A stretch of 64,000 nt of DNA from Aurantiochytrium sp. KH105 (Eukaryota; Sar; Bigyra; Thraustochytrida; Thraustochytriidae). This document shows, piece after piece, positions 37,690-48,180 of this stretch (position 1 is its first letter; each line of letters starts with the position of its first letter). Under the pieces are notes generated by a model. That model ran no database searches. It saw only the letters and a list, made by a program, of their open reading frames with translations, and was not told the origin of the DNA. The stretch lies in contig BGKB01000269.1 in assembly GCA_003116975.1 (NCBI GenBank), positions 1-64,000 of the forward strand, read 5' to 3'. A program made the position numbers and the translations under genes.

Positions 37690-40326
37690 TCAGGTCTGCT
37701 GCGACTGCGACGCGAGCTTGGCCACCCGAGGGCTCCTGCGACGCCCACAGTTCTTGGGACTCGCGGCGGGAGACCTCGCGCTCGGCGGCGCCGGCGAGAG
37801 CGCCAGACATCCCGGCGCGCGCATGGCCGCGAGCTCGCCCGGCCGGAACCAGTCTGCCTTGGGGCGCTGCAATTTGCTCGTCTCGCTCCCTGCGAGCGAG
37901 AGCTCCTCGGTGTACGCCGCCAAGCTCTTGGTCGGCAAAGCGTCCAATTTCAGGGCCGCGTCGACGTCGACAGCGATTCCAGCACTGTGCAGAGCAATTT
38001 CGCTGGCGTCTGAAGTATATGGCATCGTTGGCGTGCAGGAGGTAGAAGCTTGATCTGCGAGATCACCATGAGCTGACGGGCTGCGCTTGCCCGAACCTGA
38101 GCAAGGGGAGATGGGATCTCTTTTCTCAGCCACGTGAGGAACCTCGAGCTGACGCACGAGCAGAGGAGGAGACAAGGTTTGGTCCTGAATCTCTGCGTCG
38201 CGCTGCATCTCGCGCTCGTGTGCCTCTTGTAATCTGCGTACCTCTTCCGCTTCTTTAGCCTCTCCCAAGGCGTAAAGCGGCGCAATCAGTGGATTTCCAG
38301 CCGCCAATGCGTCCGCCGTGGACGCAGCTTCTGCCACGGAGGCATCTGTGCAAGCATAGAAGAAAGGCGCTGGCTTAAGAAACATGCCAACACGCGCATC
38401 GCCGCCCCACGCGTTACGTTGCGCAAGTGGAAGAACCACGAGTCCGAGCCTCTCAAGAAAGGCGCGAGGAGGCTCGCCCGAAGTTCCCTTGACTGCTTGC
38501 ATAAATCGATCCTTTCCGAGGGAAGTTGACCGTAGAAAGGTCGTGGCCGGCATGGCTATTGCATCGAGAATCCCCTCGATAGCAAAAGGACACGAGACAA
38601 TGAATTTGCAGAGTGTCTCCGTGTTCAAATCGATTTCGCGCGTCGCACTCAGCACCCTCGAATACAGCTCTCGACCCGTGCGCTTCTCAATGCGGCCAAT
38701 CAAGGTCCGCAGAAAATGCTCTGCTGAGGCTGCATGCACAAGTTGCTGTGGTCTTGTATGGTGTTGCATGGCCTCTCCAAGCCTTGAGCGCTGTTCCATG
38801 AGCTTCGCCAATTTCTGTCTTTCCTGCGTGGTACCTTGAAGTCCAAGAATCCCAAGGGCACGCTCGAGAGCCGCGCGACGCTGTGCGTGTGCCCAGTATA
38901 CTTCGCAAGTCGTTACATCTGCGCTCGACACGAAATCAGCAAGAGCTTGGAGCTCATCCAGGCCGCGAACCTCAAACCCCACTGCTTCGTGCATGCATGT
39001 TCCAAAAATGAAATATCTGGACAGCCCCGAGCGACTTGCTTCTGCCACCATGACCTTCATTGCGAGCAAAGGTGCAGCAAGCTTGGCCTCAAAGAGTCGT
39101 CTACCGGAGTCTGCGCACCATGCGCTCACACGCCCTTCTGCAGAGCTCGTAAACAACACCGCCGTCTCGTTTGGGCCCGCTTTCGATCCCGAGGCAAATG
39201 CGGACTTGATACAGCTACTCCCAAGCATGATGTCATGTAGACGTTCAAGGTCCGTGGTTAGGATTTCGCTGGAGGCCTGGCTTACAGGTTCTGGATGATT
39301 GTTGTACGCGAGCTGGTCACGCGCCAGTGAAAGCGTCGACGTATTGGCGCCTTGGTCCTGGTCTTGATCTTCGAATTGGTACTCGAGGAGAGTTGCTTCA
39401 AATTCGCGTTGACATTCATCGAGCCCTGAGGCACCTCCATCAGCAACCTGAAAGCAATCTTCAGGCATTCCTATATAGGTGCCGGCATTGCTTTCTGCAT
39501 GAGCAAGCTCGGTGCAAGTGCCAGCGATTCGGAGTTCGTGACTCGTCTGTCTTGCAGCAGGAGCGAGCTTGAGAGGCAAGGCGTTCCACACACTGACTGC
39601 ACCATTTCCAGCACCGACGCAAAGCCGATGGCCACTTGGAGTGGCCGACAATGAGTACAGATAGCCAGCTGGTTCTTGCAGAGTAGACACTAAGACGGGC
39701 TCGAGCAGGTCGTTTGGGTTGACGTGAACGTCCCACACGAAGACGCTACCTTCGACGAGGCCGACGAAAATTCGCACTGTAAAGCTGTCTTGACATGGTA
39801 CAAAGTGCACGCAATGGACCGTACAAGAGTGTTGGAGCGTGTCAAGCGCGGTTGGGTCGTCAGAGTTTGTATCCCATAGCAGAACCTTGCCGTCTGCCCC
39901 AAAGGAGGCGAGAAGCTCGCGCCCTTGCTCAAGGCCGAAATATTCACAGCCAGTGATGTCATCGAGGTGGCCGTGCAAGCGAAGGCGACACGTTTCCGAT
40001 TTCCAATCCCAAATACTGACTTCTTTTTGACTCGAGACAAGAGCAAGCGACGTTCCTTGGAAAGAAAATCGACAGGCGAGCGCTTTCGCCTTTTTGGGCA
40101 AGCGAATACTTGCGAGAAGCTCCTGCGCAAATCGTGTTATCTGCCAGATCTGGCAAGCGCCCGCTTGACAAACAGCGACGTATATGGTTGTCTCGGATCC
40201 TTTTAAAGCGGTCTGTGAGCTTGTGCGTGTGCCTGTGTCATCACTTGGCTCTGCTCTCGAAGCGAAGACATCGAGGTCGCGAGGTGCTTTGCCCACGGCA
40301 AAGCCACACATTAAAGAAGCTTGCAT
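37690..40326 (-). CDS. WD40-repeat protein of unknown family
   Basis: 878 aa from ATG 40326. The N-terminal third carries WD40 blades, e.g. LALVSSQKEVSIWDWKS, LLASFGADGKVLLWDT, RIFVGLVEGSVFVWDV and LCVGAGNGAVSVWNA. A further blade-like segment near residue 400 (VLFTSSAEGRVSAWCADSGRRLFE) suggests a beta-propeller with a long insertion. The C-terminal 400 residues are helical, then Ser/Pro-rich and basic, probably disordered. The start is uncertain: upstream minus-strand sequence up to about 40600 has coding character (see findings) and may form earlier exons completing the propeller, with an acceptor just inside the annotated start. No known family is assigned. Confidence 0.75.
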   Translation of the reverse strand: MQASLMCGFAVGKAPRDLDVFASRAEPSDDTGTRTSSQTALKGSETTIYVAVCQAGACQIWQITRFAQELLASIRLPKKAKALACRFSFQGTSLALVSSQKEVSIWDWKSETCRLRLHGHLDDITGCEYFGLEQGRELLASFGADGKVLLWDTNSDDPTALDTLQHSCTVHCVHFVPCQDSFTVRIFVGLVEGSVFVWDVHVNPNDLLEPVLVSTLQEPAGYLYSLSATPSGHRLCVGAGNGAVSVWNALPLKLAPAARQTSHELRIAGTCTELAHAESNAGTYIGMPEDCFQVADGGASGLDECQREFEATLLEYQFEDQDQDQGANTSTLSLARDQLAYNNHPEPVSQASSEILTTDLERLHDIMLGSSCIKSAFASGSKAGPNETAVLFTSSAEGRVSAWCADSGRRLFEAKLAAPLLAMKVMVAEASRSGLSRYFIFGTCMHEAVGFEVRGLDELQALADFVSSADVTTCEVYWAHAQRRAALERALGILGLQGTTQERQKLAKLMEQRSRLGEAMQHHTRPQQLVHAASAEHFLRTLIGRIEKRTGRELYSRVLSATREIDLNTETLCKFIVSCPFAIEGILDAIAMPATTFLRSTSLGKDRFMQAVKGTSGEPPRAFLERLGLVVLPLAQRNAWGGDARVGMFLKPAPFFYACTDASVAEAASTADALAAGNPLIAPLYALGEAKEAEEVRRLQEAHEREMQRDAEIQDQTLSPPLLVRQLEVPHVAEKRDPISPCSGSGKRSPSAHGDLADQASTSCTPTMPYTSDASEIALHSAGIAVDVDAALKLDALPTKSLAAYTEELSLAGSETSKLQRPKADWFRPGELAAMRAPGCLALSPAPPSARSPAASPKNCGRRRSPRVAKLASQSQQT

Positions 40327-40773
40327 TCTGGCTCGAGTCTATGACCCAGCAGAACAGCCAGCCAACAAGACACACACACCAGCGAGGGCAAATGGAAAGG
40401 CCTTTATCGCGTCATGGAAATGCGCTTCGTGGTCCTGCCGCAGAGCGAGCGCAGACCAAACAGCCCCTGTAGATTTGCGACCACTGCAGCAGCTCCAAGA
40501 GCAATAGCACCAGCAGGCCCAAACGTGCTCCCGATGACCGCTAGCCTTTCCCCGACCCAGAGTATTACGCAGTGGCTCGAGTTCCAGTCAACGGCTCCTT
40601 TTGTAGGACTTCCTAGGCACTGCTTAGACCAAAACCTTGGATGAAGGACGTGGAGCGAAGCCTTTTGATAAATAATCTCAAGTTGGGAGCACGCGAGCGG
40701 TCGCCCGCTCGTGTGCGCACGCGGGGCGTCGCGCTCGCGGTAAACGCTGGCAAACTGACGCGGGAAGCCCGCG
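40327..40773. other. Divergent promoter, possibly with 5' exons of the WD40 gene
   Basis: The minus strand holds a stretch that reads like a WD blade (G-A-V-D-W ... V-G-E-R-L-A-V-I, about 40510-40600). A short exon-like stretch, LRQDHEAHFHDAIKAFPFALA, lies at about 40385-40450. The rest would be the promoter of the IQ/LRR gene (plus). Confidence 0.4.
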
Positions 40774-43700
40774 ATGAAGCCTTGCGACGCAGCCGACCTG
40801 GACGAGGCTGCCCTGGACGCCCTGCTTGACGCGGAACTTGCAGAATTAGCAAGCGAGGCGTCCTCGTCGCAGCCGTCGTCACCGCAGTCCCTTGCGCGGG
40901 ACAGCCATGTCATCGCGGCAAACACAACGCTTGGTCGAGATGATGCCGTAGACGCAAGGGATGATGACCAAGGCAGTCAAGGGAGCCGCGACTCGCTAGC
41001 CGAGGCCTGGGAGCACTTGCACCTTGGCAACGAAAGTCGTCACCAAAATGCGGACAAGTTCGAGAAAGACTTTCAAGAGCTTCTCGGGCTCGCGCGGTAT
41101 AAGGCTGATATTGATCCTGTCGTTCGTGTGGTCGTTGGCGAGCTCGTAGATGCTGTGGAGGACAAAGCAGTACCTGTGGAGCAGTGTAAAACACCAATTG
41201 CAGACTTTGTAAGTGCTGTCGAGGATCCGCCATTACCACGGGTGAAAAGTTCAAGATCGCCTTCTCAGCACATTCAAGAAAACAACTTATTATCGATTGC
41301 TTCGCCATGTGTAGAAGCCGAGCTAGAGGCAGCGGATCGATCAAGAGAGCATGCACCGCCTGTGACAAAAAGTAATAACGGTGTGCTCGGTGGAACCTCG
41401 GGATCTCTTGAGACTGCGATAGAGCCCGCTCAATCGCTATCGAAACGTACGGATACGAGCAACGACCATGATGGCAAGGGACCGTCATCAAAGAGCGACG
41501 GAAATGGCTGTACACCAACAACATCCATCTACAGCTCTGACGCGAAAGAAGCTGAGGCAAAATTTCTCGCCTCACTCCAAGCCGAGGCTGACGCCCGGGA
41601 GATGGAGCGGAAACAAATGATGAAAGAGATCGAGGAGCAACGAAAGCAGCAACGAGCTGCTCTCGAGGCTCAGTGGGCTCGTGAAGATGCGGCAATACGA
41701 ATTCAACGCGCCGCTCGAGGCTGGAACGCGCGCAAGGCGCAGCAGCAGCGTCGCGCTGCCACGGGCCTCTTGCAGCGCGCCTTGCGTGGCTTTGGCGCCA
41801 AAATTCGAGGTCTTCGCGTACGTCAGCGTCTTCGACGCGAGAAGGAAGTGCAGATAGAGCGCTCATTCATGACCGCAGAAGACCAAGTTGCCCGCTCCCT
41901 TCGTGCTTTTCTCTGGGAAGAGCAGACCAACATGGAGCGCGAGGATAGCCTTGCGCGAGCCATCCGGCTTTCCGAGTCAGCCGCGCAGGCCAAAGCTCGT
42001 CGCGATATGACTCTGGAAGACGCGTACGCACGCGAGCTGAGAGATGCGGAACAAGCGATGACGCGCCGAGAGCAGCACGCAATGTCTGCGGAAGATGTGC
42101 TTTCACAGAGATTGCACGTACTCATTCGATCCGAATGGCAGGCGATGAAATCGGAAGACGATGCAGCGCAAGCAGTTCGTGCATCAAGTAGGAAACTTTT
42201 GGAGCTTTCTGCAGTGGGCAATACGGCGTATCTTTCTGGCAAAGACCTGTGTGACCTGCGCGACGCTGTGCCTTCGCAAAAGTGCGCCATGCTCACGTGC
42301 ATTGTTGCCGAGCGCAACCGTTTTTCGCGATTTGACTGTGTAACGCATCGCGGGCTTGCCTCGCGACTCTCGAGCTTGCAGCTCGCGCGCAACGAGCTCG
42401 TGAGTCTGCGAGGTATTGACGTATGCGCTCAAACGCTCGAGTACCTCGATGTGTCAGGGAACAGGCTGAGCGTCGCGGCGCTCAAACCTTTAAAAAGCCT
42501 GCGAAATCTCCGCGTGGTGAATTTGTCAAGCAATGAACTTGGCCACTTTGACGGAGAGCGTGTCATTAACGAAGTGGCGCCTTTGGAGCGACTATATTTG
42601 ACGCATTGTGGACTCACACACGCTCCACAACGTCTGACGAGCTCGCACCTGCGCGTCGTCGATTTGTCAGAGAACGCGATTGAAGGGCCGGCGCTACTTG
42701 ATAGCTCGTGTATGCTGCCCGAACTGCTGGAGCTCAAGCTGGCGGGGAACCCGCTGCGCAAGCTCCGGCAGCGTAGCGCCCATCTCTGTCCAGGGCTGCA
42801 AAGCCTGGATCTGCGCGAGGTGCGAACTTCCGAGCAGGACCTTGTTGAGGCGCTGGTGGAGCACATTCATTTGACGGGACTCGAGCTTGGAGGGCGGGCG
42901 CTGTCACGGTCGGCAACAAAGTACACGTGTCGTTTCCTTCGACGCCTCAAGTCTGTTAATGGTGATACTTTCTTCCGAGAGCGCGCTTTCGAACGTGAGA
43001 TCGTCTTACTACAAGCAGCATGGCGTGGGGCACGCACACGAGAACGAATTCGTCATGCGCTTGATCGAACGCAGGAGGGCTATGGCGAGGAAGATGGTGA
43101 CTTTGATCTCGAATTTGCTAGCGTGGATATGGATTCTTTTATTCCACAGCTGGACGAAGCTGAGCTCTCCCTGGATCCTGAAGTTAGCCCCAGCGCCTCA
43201 CCCTTGTTCACACCGGGCGCAAGGCGCATGGAATGTCGTGCAGAAGTGGAAGATCACCCCGCACATTTGAGCTCATATCCCGGGACAAACGGGAATGTGC
43301 ACATGAGTTTGCAATCTCAAACGCTGGCACCGCGTTCTAATCAGGCAGAGATTCATTATGGGACTGGTGCGCCACTTCAGTTGCACCCGGCGCGTCCAGA
43401 GCAAGCAAACATGCACTACAGGTCGAATTTGCCGCTTCAATCGCAGGAAGCGAATACCTATTCGACGAACATGCACCATCGCCATACGAATATGCCCGCG
43501 ACTTTTGCAGCATGGAACGACCGTGGGTCTGTAGGAGAAGAATCTAGCCTTGGACAACCTAACATGGCGCTAGGCAGCGAGAACCACGCGAGGAGTCCAT
43601 CTGTACAGCCCGAAACACATGAACAAGAAGAAGAAGAAGAAGAGGAGGAGGAGGAAAAGCCGATGGTGCAGTCTGCTCGGTCGTCGTGCGGAACGCAGAG

Positions 43701-44016
43701 AAACATGCAAAACGCAAGGGACCGTGAGGAGCTGCAGTCGACACCGGACCCCACGCGAGGGTATCAAAAGGCTCTGCGGAGTGCGCGCTCCAGACATGCA
43801 GAAGAGGAGGCCGAGGAGGAGGAGACTATGCCACAGCGATCTGGGCGTTCTGCGGGGCAGAATGCGAAGTCACGGAAAAGCAAGAACACGAAGCCCTCGC
43901 GACGAGTCGGTTTGAACTTTATGTCTGTAAATCGGCGCGATCGACAGCAGCATATGCTCAAGCGGTCGCGCAAGCTTGTGCCTGCTTGGGCGCGCAAAGG
44001 TCAGGGAAATGAATGA
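40774..44016 (+). CDS. IQ-motif and leucine-rich-repeat protein, LRRIQ1-like
   Basis: 1080 aa. An acidic N-terminus (about 1-270) is followed by a charged helix. IQ motifs follow: AAIRIQRAARGWNARK near residue 310, and the related LLQRALRGFGAKIR near 330. A helical spacer comes next. Leucine-rich repeats span about 525-690 (LSSLQLARNELVSLRGID, LEYLDVSGNRLS, LRVVNLSSNELG, LRVVDLSENAIEG, LLELKLAGNPLRKL), capped by a region with LRRLKSVNGDTFF. Another IQ motif, VLLQAAWRGARTRER, is near 748. The tail is acidic/basic and disordered, with a run of Glu encoded by GAA/GAG (about 950-962). The IQ-LRR-IQ order resembles LRRIQ1 and CEP97-like cilium or centrosome proteins that bind calmodulin or centrin. 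The exact orthology is not certain. Confidence 0.82.
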   Translation: MKPCDAADLDEAALDALLDAELAELASEASSSQPSSPQSLARDSHVIAANTTLGRDDAVDARDDDQGSQGSRDSLAEAWEHLHLGNESRHQNADKFEKDFQELLGLARYKADIDPVVRVVVGELVDAVEDKAVPVEQCKTPIADFVSAVEDPPLPRVKSSRSPSQHIQENNLLSIASPCVEAELEAADRSREHAPPVTKSNNGVLGGTSGSLETAIEPAQSLSKRTDTSNDHDGKGPSSKSDGNGCTPTTSIYSSDAKEAEAKFLASLQAEADAREMERKQMMKEIEEQRKQQRAALEAQWAREDAAIRIQRAARGWNARKAQQQRRAATGLLQRALRGFGAKIRGLRVRQRLRREKEVQIERSFMTAEDQVARSLRAFLWEEQTNMEREDSLARAIRLSESAAQAKARRDMTLEDAYARELRDAEQAMTRREQHAMSAEDVLSQRLHVLIRSEWQAMKSEDDAAQAVRASSRKLLELSAVGNTAYLSGKDLCDLRDAVPSQKCAMLTCIVAERNRFSRFDCVTHRGLASRLSSLQLARNELVSLRGIDVCAQTLEYLDVSGNRLSVAALKPLKSLRNLRVVNLSSNELGHFDGERVINEVAPLERLYLTHCGLTHAPQRLTSSHLRVVDLSENAIEGPALLDSSCMLPELLELKLAGNPLRKLRQRSAHLCPGLQSLDLREVRTSEQDLVEALVEHIHLTGLELGGRALSRSATKYTCRFLRRLKSVNGDTFFRERAFEREIVLLQAAWRGARTRERIRHALDRTQEGYGEEDGDFDLEFASVDMDSFIPQLDEAELSLDPEVSPSASPLFTPGARRMECRAEVEDHPAHLSSYPGTNGNVHMSLQSQTLAPRSNQAEIHYGTGAPLQLHPARPEQANMHYRSNLPLQSQEANTYSTNMHHRHTNMPATFAAWNDRGSVGEESSLGQPNMALGSENHARSPSVQPETHEQEEEEEEEEEEKPMVQSARSSCGTQRNMQNARDREELQSTPDPTRGYQKALRSARSRHAEEEAEEEETMPQRSGRSAGQNAKSRKSKNTKPSRRVGLNFMSVNRRDRQQHMLKRSRKLVPAWARKGQGNE

Positions 44017-44402
44017 TGAACAGTAAGAAAAGAATACCTGAAAAAAAAGCTTCGTAGTAGTAGTAGTAGTAGTTGTTGTTGTTGTTGTAGTTGTGGTAGA
44101 AGAAGTCGAAGTAGTAATGTTAAGGGAAGGGAATTGTGTGTGTGCATTGTGTGCATGCGCAGCGGGAGCTGGAAGAGCCCAAACCATGCACACGGCGGCA
44201 TCTTGATTCGAGCGCAACTCGTTCCTAATCGTTCATCCACACCCCGCATGCATGACCGTAGATTGGGTTCACGACCACGTGCCTGGAGCATCAGGGCATT
44301 CATTCCTCTTGTTGGATGGGGGCCTTTTACAATGAGAATGCCGGTCGCCAACGCGAGGAAAAAGACGAGACGCGGGAAAAGGTGATGATGGGTCAGAGGG
44401 GC
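44017..44402. other. Intergenic region between convergent genes
   Basis: Contains a TAG/TTG trinucleotide tract (about 44055-44095). It lies between the IQ/LRR gene (plus) and the first CK1 copy (minus). No gene is seen. Confidence 0.5.
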
Positions 44403-45536
44403 TTAAGGGAGCCTCGGGTCAGCAGCTTCGGTGCGGGGCGTGGCGCCCTCCATTTCCATATCCGCGTACTGACGCGGGGCACCCGTAGCAGCCGCCTCAC
44501 CCGCGGCGCCCATCGAGACCTCGTTGCCAGCACCCGGCGCTGCAGCCGCGGCGGTGGCATCCGCGGTCGCAGGCACGCCCTCGGCGCCGTTGTTGCGGCC
44601 GGACTCCTGCCGGGACTCGGAAGCAGAGCCTCCCGTGGCGGATCCCCCGCGGCTCATGCTCATCCAGTCGAAACCCTTCATCGGGTCGCCATACTTGCCC
44701 GAGTCGATCGCGTCCTTGAACAGCGCGCGCAGGTAAGGGTAGTTGGGCTTGTCCTCGAAGCGAAGAGACCTGCAGTAGTCCAGGTACTTGCGGAGCTCCT
44801 CGGGGAGACCCTTGCAGAGCGAACCAATCGAGACCGACATCTTCTTGTCCATGATCTTCTGGTACTTTTGCTTCTTCGTGTTTGCCTTGAGGCCCTGCCA
44901 CGGCAGAGACCCGCGCGCAAAGTACACAAGCACGTAGCCGATCGATTCCATGTCGTCGCGCCGGCTCTGTTCGACACCCAAATGGTTGTTGATCGAAGCG
45001 TAACGCGGGGTACCCGTGAGGTTCTTGCCCTCGCGGTACGGCATGTGCTGCCTGGTCTTCGGGTGGCGGAAGCGCTTGGAGAGACCAAAGTCGATGATGT
45101 AGAGAAGGTTGGCGCGGCGTCCGCGGCCGACGAGAAAGTTGTCGGGCTTGATATCACGGTGGATAAAGTGCTTGGCATGCATGTACTCGATGCGGCTGAC
45201 AAGCTGCTCGCCGATCATCATGACGCAGAGCGGCGTAAAGGTACGGCCGCAGGCGTTGAAGAGATCCTCGAGGCTGGGGCCGAGAAGATCGGTAACCAAG
45301 ACGTTATAGTGGGTCTCGACGCCAAACCAGCGCATGTAGGGAATGCCGATGCCTCCCTGGAGCACGCGGTAGAGCTTGCTCTCGTAGAGCAGCTGGGGGT
45401 GCTTGGTCCGGATGCGCTCGAGCTTGATGGCTACATCCTCGCCGGTGGTGACATCGGTGCCGAGGTAGACATCACCAAAGGATCCGCTGCCGATCTTGCG
45501 GCCGAGGCGGTACTTCTTGCCGACGCGACGCTCCAT
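44403..45536 (-). CDS. Casein kinase 1 (delta/epsilon-like), copy A
   Basis: 377 aa. The kinase domain (about 9-290) has the CK1 hallmarks: [45 protein letters not shown], the [15 protein letters not shown] motif replacing APE, and [17 protein letters not shown] Gly/Ala-rich tail of about 80 residues follows, ending PRLP. CK1 delta/epsilon kinases phosphorylate primed substrates in Wnt-like, clock, DNA repair and ciliary pathways. It is nearly identical to the gene at 47053-48180, with which it forms a head-to-tail tandem pair. The tail differs by small Ala-rich insertions and deletions. Confidence 0.95.
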   Translation of the reverse strand: MERRVGKKYRLGRKIGSGSFGDVYLGTDVTTGEDVAIKLERIRTKHPQLLYESKLYRVLQGGIGIPYMRWFGVETHYNVLVTDLLGPSLEDLFNACGRTFTPLCVMMIGEQLVSRIEYMHAKHFIHRDIKPDNFLVGRGRRANLLYIIDFGLSKRFRHPKTRQHMPYREGKNLTGTPRYASINNHLGVEQSRRDDMESIGYVLVYFARGSLPWQGLKANTKKQKYQKIMDKKMSVSIGSLCKGLPEELRKYLDYCRSLRFEDKPNYPYLRALFKDAIDSGKYGDPMKGFDWMSMSRGGSATGGSASESRQESGRNNGAEGVPATADATAAAAAPGAGNEVSMGAAGEAAATGAPRQYADMEMEGATPRTEAADPRLP

Positions 45537-47052
45537 GGTCTGTATATCCGTCTGGCTCGCCAGGCTTGTGCGCTGCTACGCCTCGCCTCGCCTCGCCTCG
45601 CCTCGCCGCGCCGCGCCCGAGCTGTCTCTTCCAGGCTGTCTGTTTGTCGCCGCGCCTGCGAGCGAAACGACCGTCTCGCCTCGCCTCGCCTCGCCTCGCG
45701 AAGCTCACGCGCTGGGCGCCGCCGTTCCTTGCGTTGCGCGCGAAGGCAAGCACGCACGCGAGCGCGCTCACGAGCGAACGAACGTGCGAACGAACGAACG
45801 AAGCGAAGCCTTCGCCGCCGCCGCGCCGCGCCCGCTCGCCGCGCCGCCGGGCGCCTGCGGGTCTGCGGGTCTGCGCGCCGCCTTCGCCGCCGCTCCGCGC
45901 TGCCGCTCCGCGTGCCTGCCGCGAGCGAGCCCGTGCGCGCCGTCGCCGTCGCCGTCGCCGCCGCGCTCGATGTCCAACTGGTCGCGCTGCGCCTCCCGCT
46001 CTCTCTCTCTCTCTCTCTCTGCTCTGCCTGCTTTTCTTTTCCACTCGCTAGCTTTGCGTACTGGGGAGGAAGGAGGGAGGCTTTATGCTCGTTGCCCGCG
46101 CCGCCGCCGCCGCCCCGGACGCCGCCGCGCGCGCGCGCGCCGCTNGCGCGGGCGCCGAGACAGACAGCCACGCGCGCGCGGCCGCGGCAGACGCGGGCGC
46201 GCCAAGCCCGCCGTTGCTGGCGGGGACTTGGGCGCGGGCGCGGTGCGGGCGCGACGCCCAGTGGAGGCCGGACGCGCGCCACTGCGTCTAGCGCGGAGAG
46301 TGGAATCCGGAGAGCGCGGAATCCCCGCAGTGCACAAGTGCGGAAAGATAGCCGGCGCCAAGAGGGCCCGGATCAAACGGAAAAATCCTCTTGGTGGACT
46401 TTACAGCCAAAAAACAAAAGCTTGGGCGAAGTGTGGGTCAGAAAAAAATATTGATAAGGGGGAAAGCGCGAGGTGGGGGGAAATGGGAAAAATGGACGTG
46501 AGGGCGCGCCGCGCCCACAGCAAGAGTGCAAGTATCTGCGTTTCGCTGCTGTCCGACTCACAGTGGCGGATGTGAGGACCGGTCTTCGCGTACACTGGCC
46601 GCGCGCCTTACCGCCGCTGCTGGATCTCGTTGGGTTCCTCCCCCAATCCCCCTGCTCCTCATTCCATGTCCTCCCGCAGCAGCCTCTCAAGCACGACCAG
46701 TGGACGCCGTCCACACAGCCCAAAGTGCCGTTGAGCGCAGGCTGAGAGGAGAGGCTCGCTAAACGACGCGGGACACCTGCCGCGAGTCACCTTCTCGCTT
46801 GTCTTCGGGGGGCGGAAGGCGAATAAACCGCGCGTCCGCGAGCAATCGGGGGCACACATGCCGGTTTTTAGGGGGCCCGCGCGCCTCCCCCTTGGCGAAC
46901 CGAGACCGGGTCGAGCGGGGATCGAAGGGGGGCTCGACGGGGCCACGATTGTTGCGCAGAACTGCGCTGCACGCCGCGAGGAGGGAGACTAGGCAACACC
47001 CCGGCAGCTAAACAGGTAGCTAGGCGGGCCGGCCGGCCGGCCGCGGGCTCAA
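45537..47052. other. Intergenic region between the CK1 copies
   Basis: Upstream region of CK1 copy A and 3' flank of copy B. Contains (CGCCT)n arrays (45575-45612 and about 45676-45700), a CT repeat (46001-46022), one undetermined base (46145) and CGCAGTG / CAAGTGCGG elements at about 46265-46345 related to the CACTTGCG motif. No supported gene; the long open frames are antisense or low-complexity. Confidence 0.5.
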
Positions 47053-48180
47053 TTAGGGGAGACGCGGATCCGCGCTGTGCGAGGCGTCTGCGCGGGGGGT
47101 TCCCTCCATTTCCATGTCGGCGTACTGACGCGGGGCACCCGTAGCAGCCGCCTCACCCGCGGCGCCCATCGAGACCTCGTTGCCGGCACCCGGCGCAGCG
47201 ACAGCGGCGGCAGCAGGCACGCCCTCGGCACCGTTGTTGCGGCCGGAATCCTGCCGGGACTCGGAAGCAGAGCCTCCCGTGGCGGATCCCCCGCGGCTCA
47301 TGCTCATCCAGTCGAAACCCTTCATCGGATCGCCATACTTGCCCGAGTCGATCGCGTCCTTGAACAGCGCGCGCAGGTAAGGGTAGTTGGGCTTGTCCTC
47401 GAAGCGAAGAGACCTGCAGTAGTCCAGGTACTTGCGGAGCTCCTCGGGGAGACCCTTGCAGAGCGAACCAATCGAGACCGACATCTTCTTGTCCATGATC
47501 TTCTGATACTTTTGCTTCTTCGTGTTTGCCTTGAGGCCTTGCCACGGCAGAGACCCGCGCGCAAAGTACACGAGCACGTAGCCGATCGATTCCATGTCGT
47601 CGCGCCGGCTCTGTTCGACACCCAAATGGTTGTTGATCGAAGCGTAACGCGGGGTACCCGTGAGGTTCTTGCCCTCGCGGTACGGCATGTGCTGCCTGGT
47701 CTTCGGGTGGCGGAAGCGCTTGGAGAGACCAAAGTCGATGATGTAGAGAAGGTTGGCGCGGCGTCCGCGGCCGACGAGAAAGTTGTCGGGCTTGATATCA
47801 CGGTGGATAAAGTGCTTGGCATGCATGTACTCGATGCGGCTGACAAGCTGCTCGCCGATCATCATGACGCAGAGCGGCGTAAAGGTACGGCCGCAGGCGT
47901 TAAAAAGGTCCTCGAGACTGGGGCCGAGAAGGTCCATGACCAGGACGTTGTAATGGGTCTCGACGCCAAACCAGCGCATGTATGGAATGCCGATGCCTCC
48001 CTGGAGCACGCGGTAGAGCTTGCTCTCGTAGAGCAGCTGGGGGTGCTTGGTCCGGATGCGCTCGAGCTTGATGGCTACATCCTCGCCGGTGGTGACATCG
48101 GTGCCGAGGTAGACATCACCAAAGGATCCGCTGCCGATCTTGCGGCCAAGGCGGTACTTTTTACCGACGCGGCGCTCCAT
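47053..48180 (-). CDS. Casein kinase 1 (delta/epsilon-like), copy B
   Basis: 375 aa, the tandem duplicate of copy A. Through the kinase domain the proteins differ at one residue I can see (LVMDLL here, LVTDLL in copy A). By eye the DNA is identical over 47585-47900 against copy A and nearly so elsewhere, but a 52-bp block has 11 differences. The tails differ: copy B reads [13 protein letters not shown] and ends [10 protein letters not shown]. The upstream sequences of the two copies are unrelated, so they may be expressed differently from nearly the same protein. Confidence 0.95.
   Translation of the reverse strand: MERRVGKKYRLGRKIGSGSFGDVYLGTDVTTGEDVAIKLERIRTKHPQLLYESKLYRVLQGGIGIPYMRWFGVETHYNVLVMDLLGPSLEDLFNACGRTFTPLCVMMIGEQLVSRIEYMHAKHFIHRDIKPDNFLVGRGRRANLLYIIDFGLSKRFRHPKTRQHMPYREGKNLTGTPRYASINNHLGVEQSRRDDMESIGYVLVYFARGSLPWQGLKANTKKQKYQKIMDKKMSVSIGSLCKGLPEELRKYLDYCRSLRFEDKPNYPYLRALFKDAIDSGKYGDPMKGFDWMSMSRGGSATGGSASESRQDSGRNNGAEGVPAAAAVAAPGAGNEVSMGAAGEAAATGAPRQYADMEMEGTPRADASHSADPRLP

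Noticed and set aside
44316-46454. 712-codon plus-strand open frame (and 47077-48687)
   Set aside because: Antisense of the CK1 genes plus GC-rich flank.
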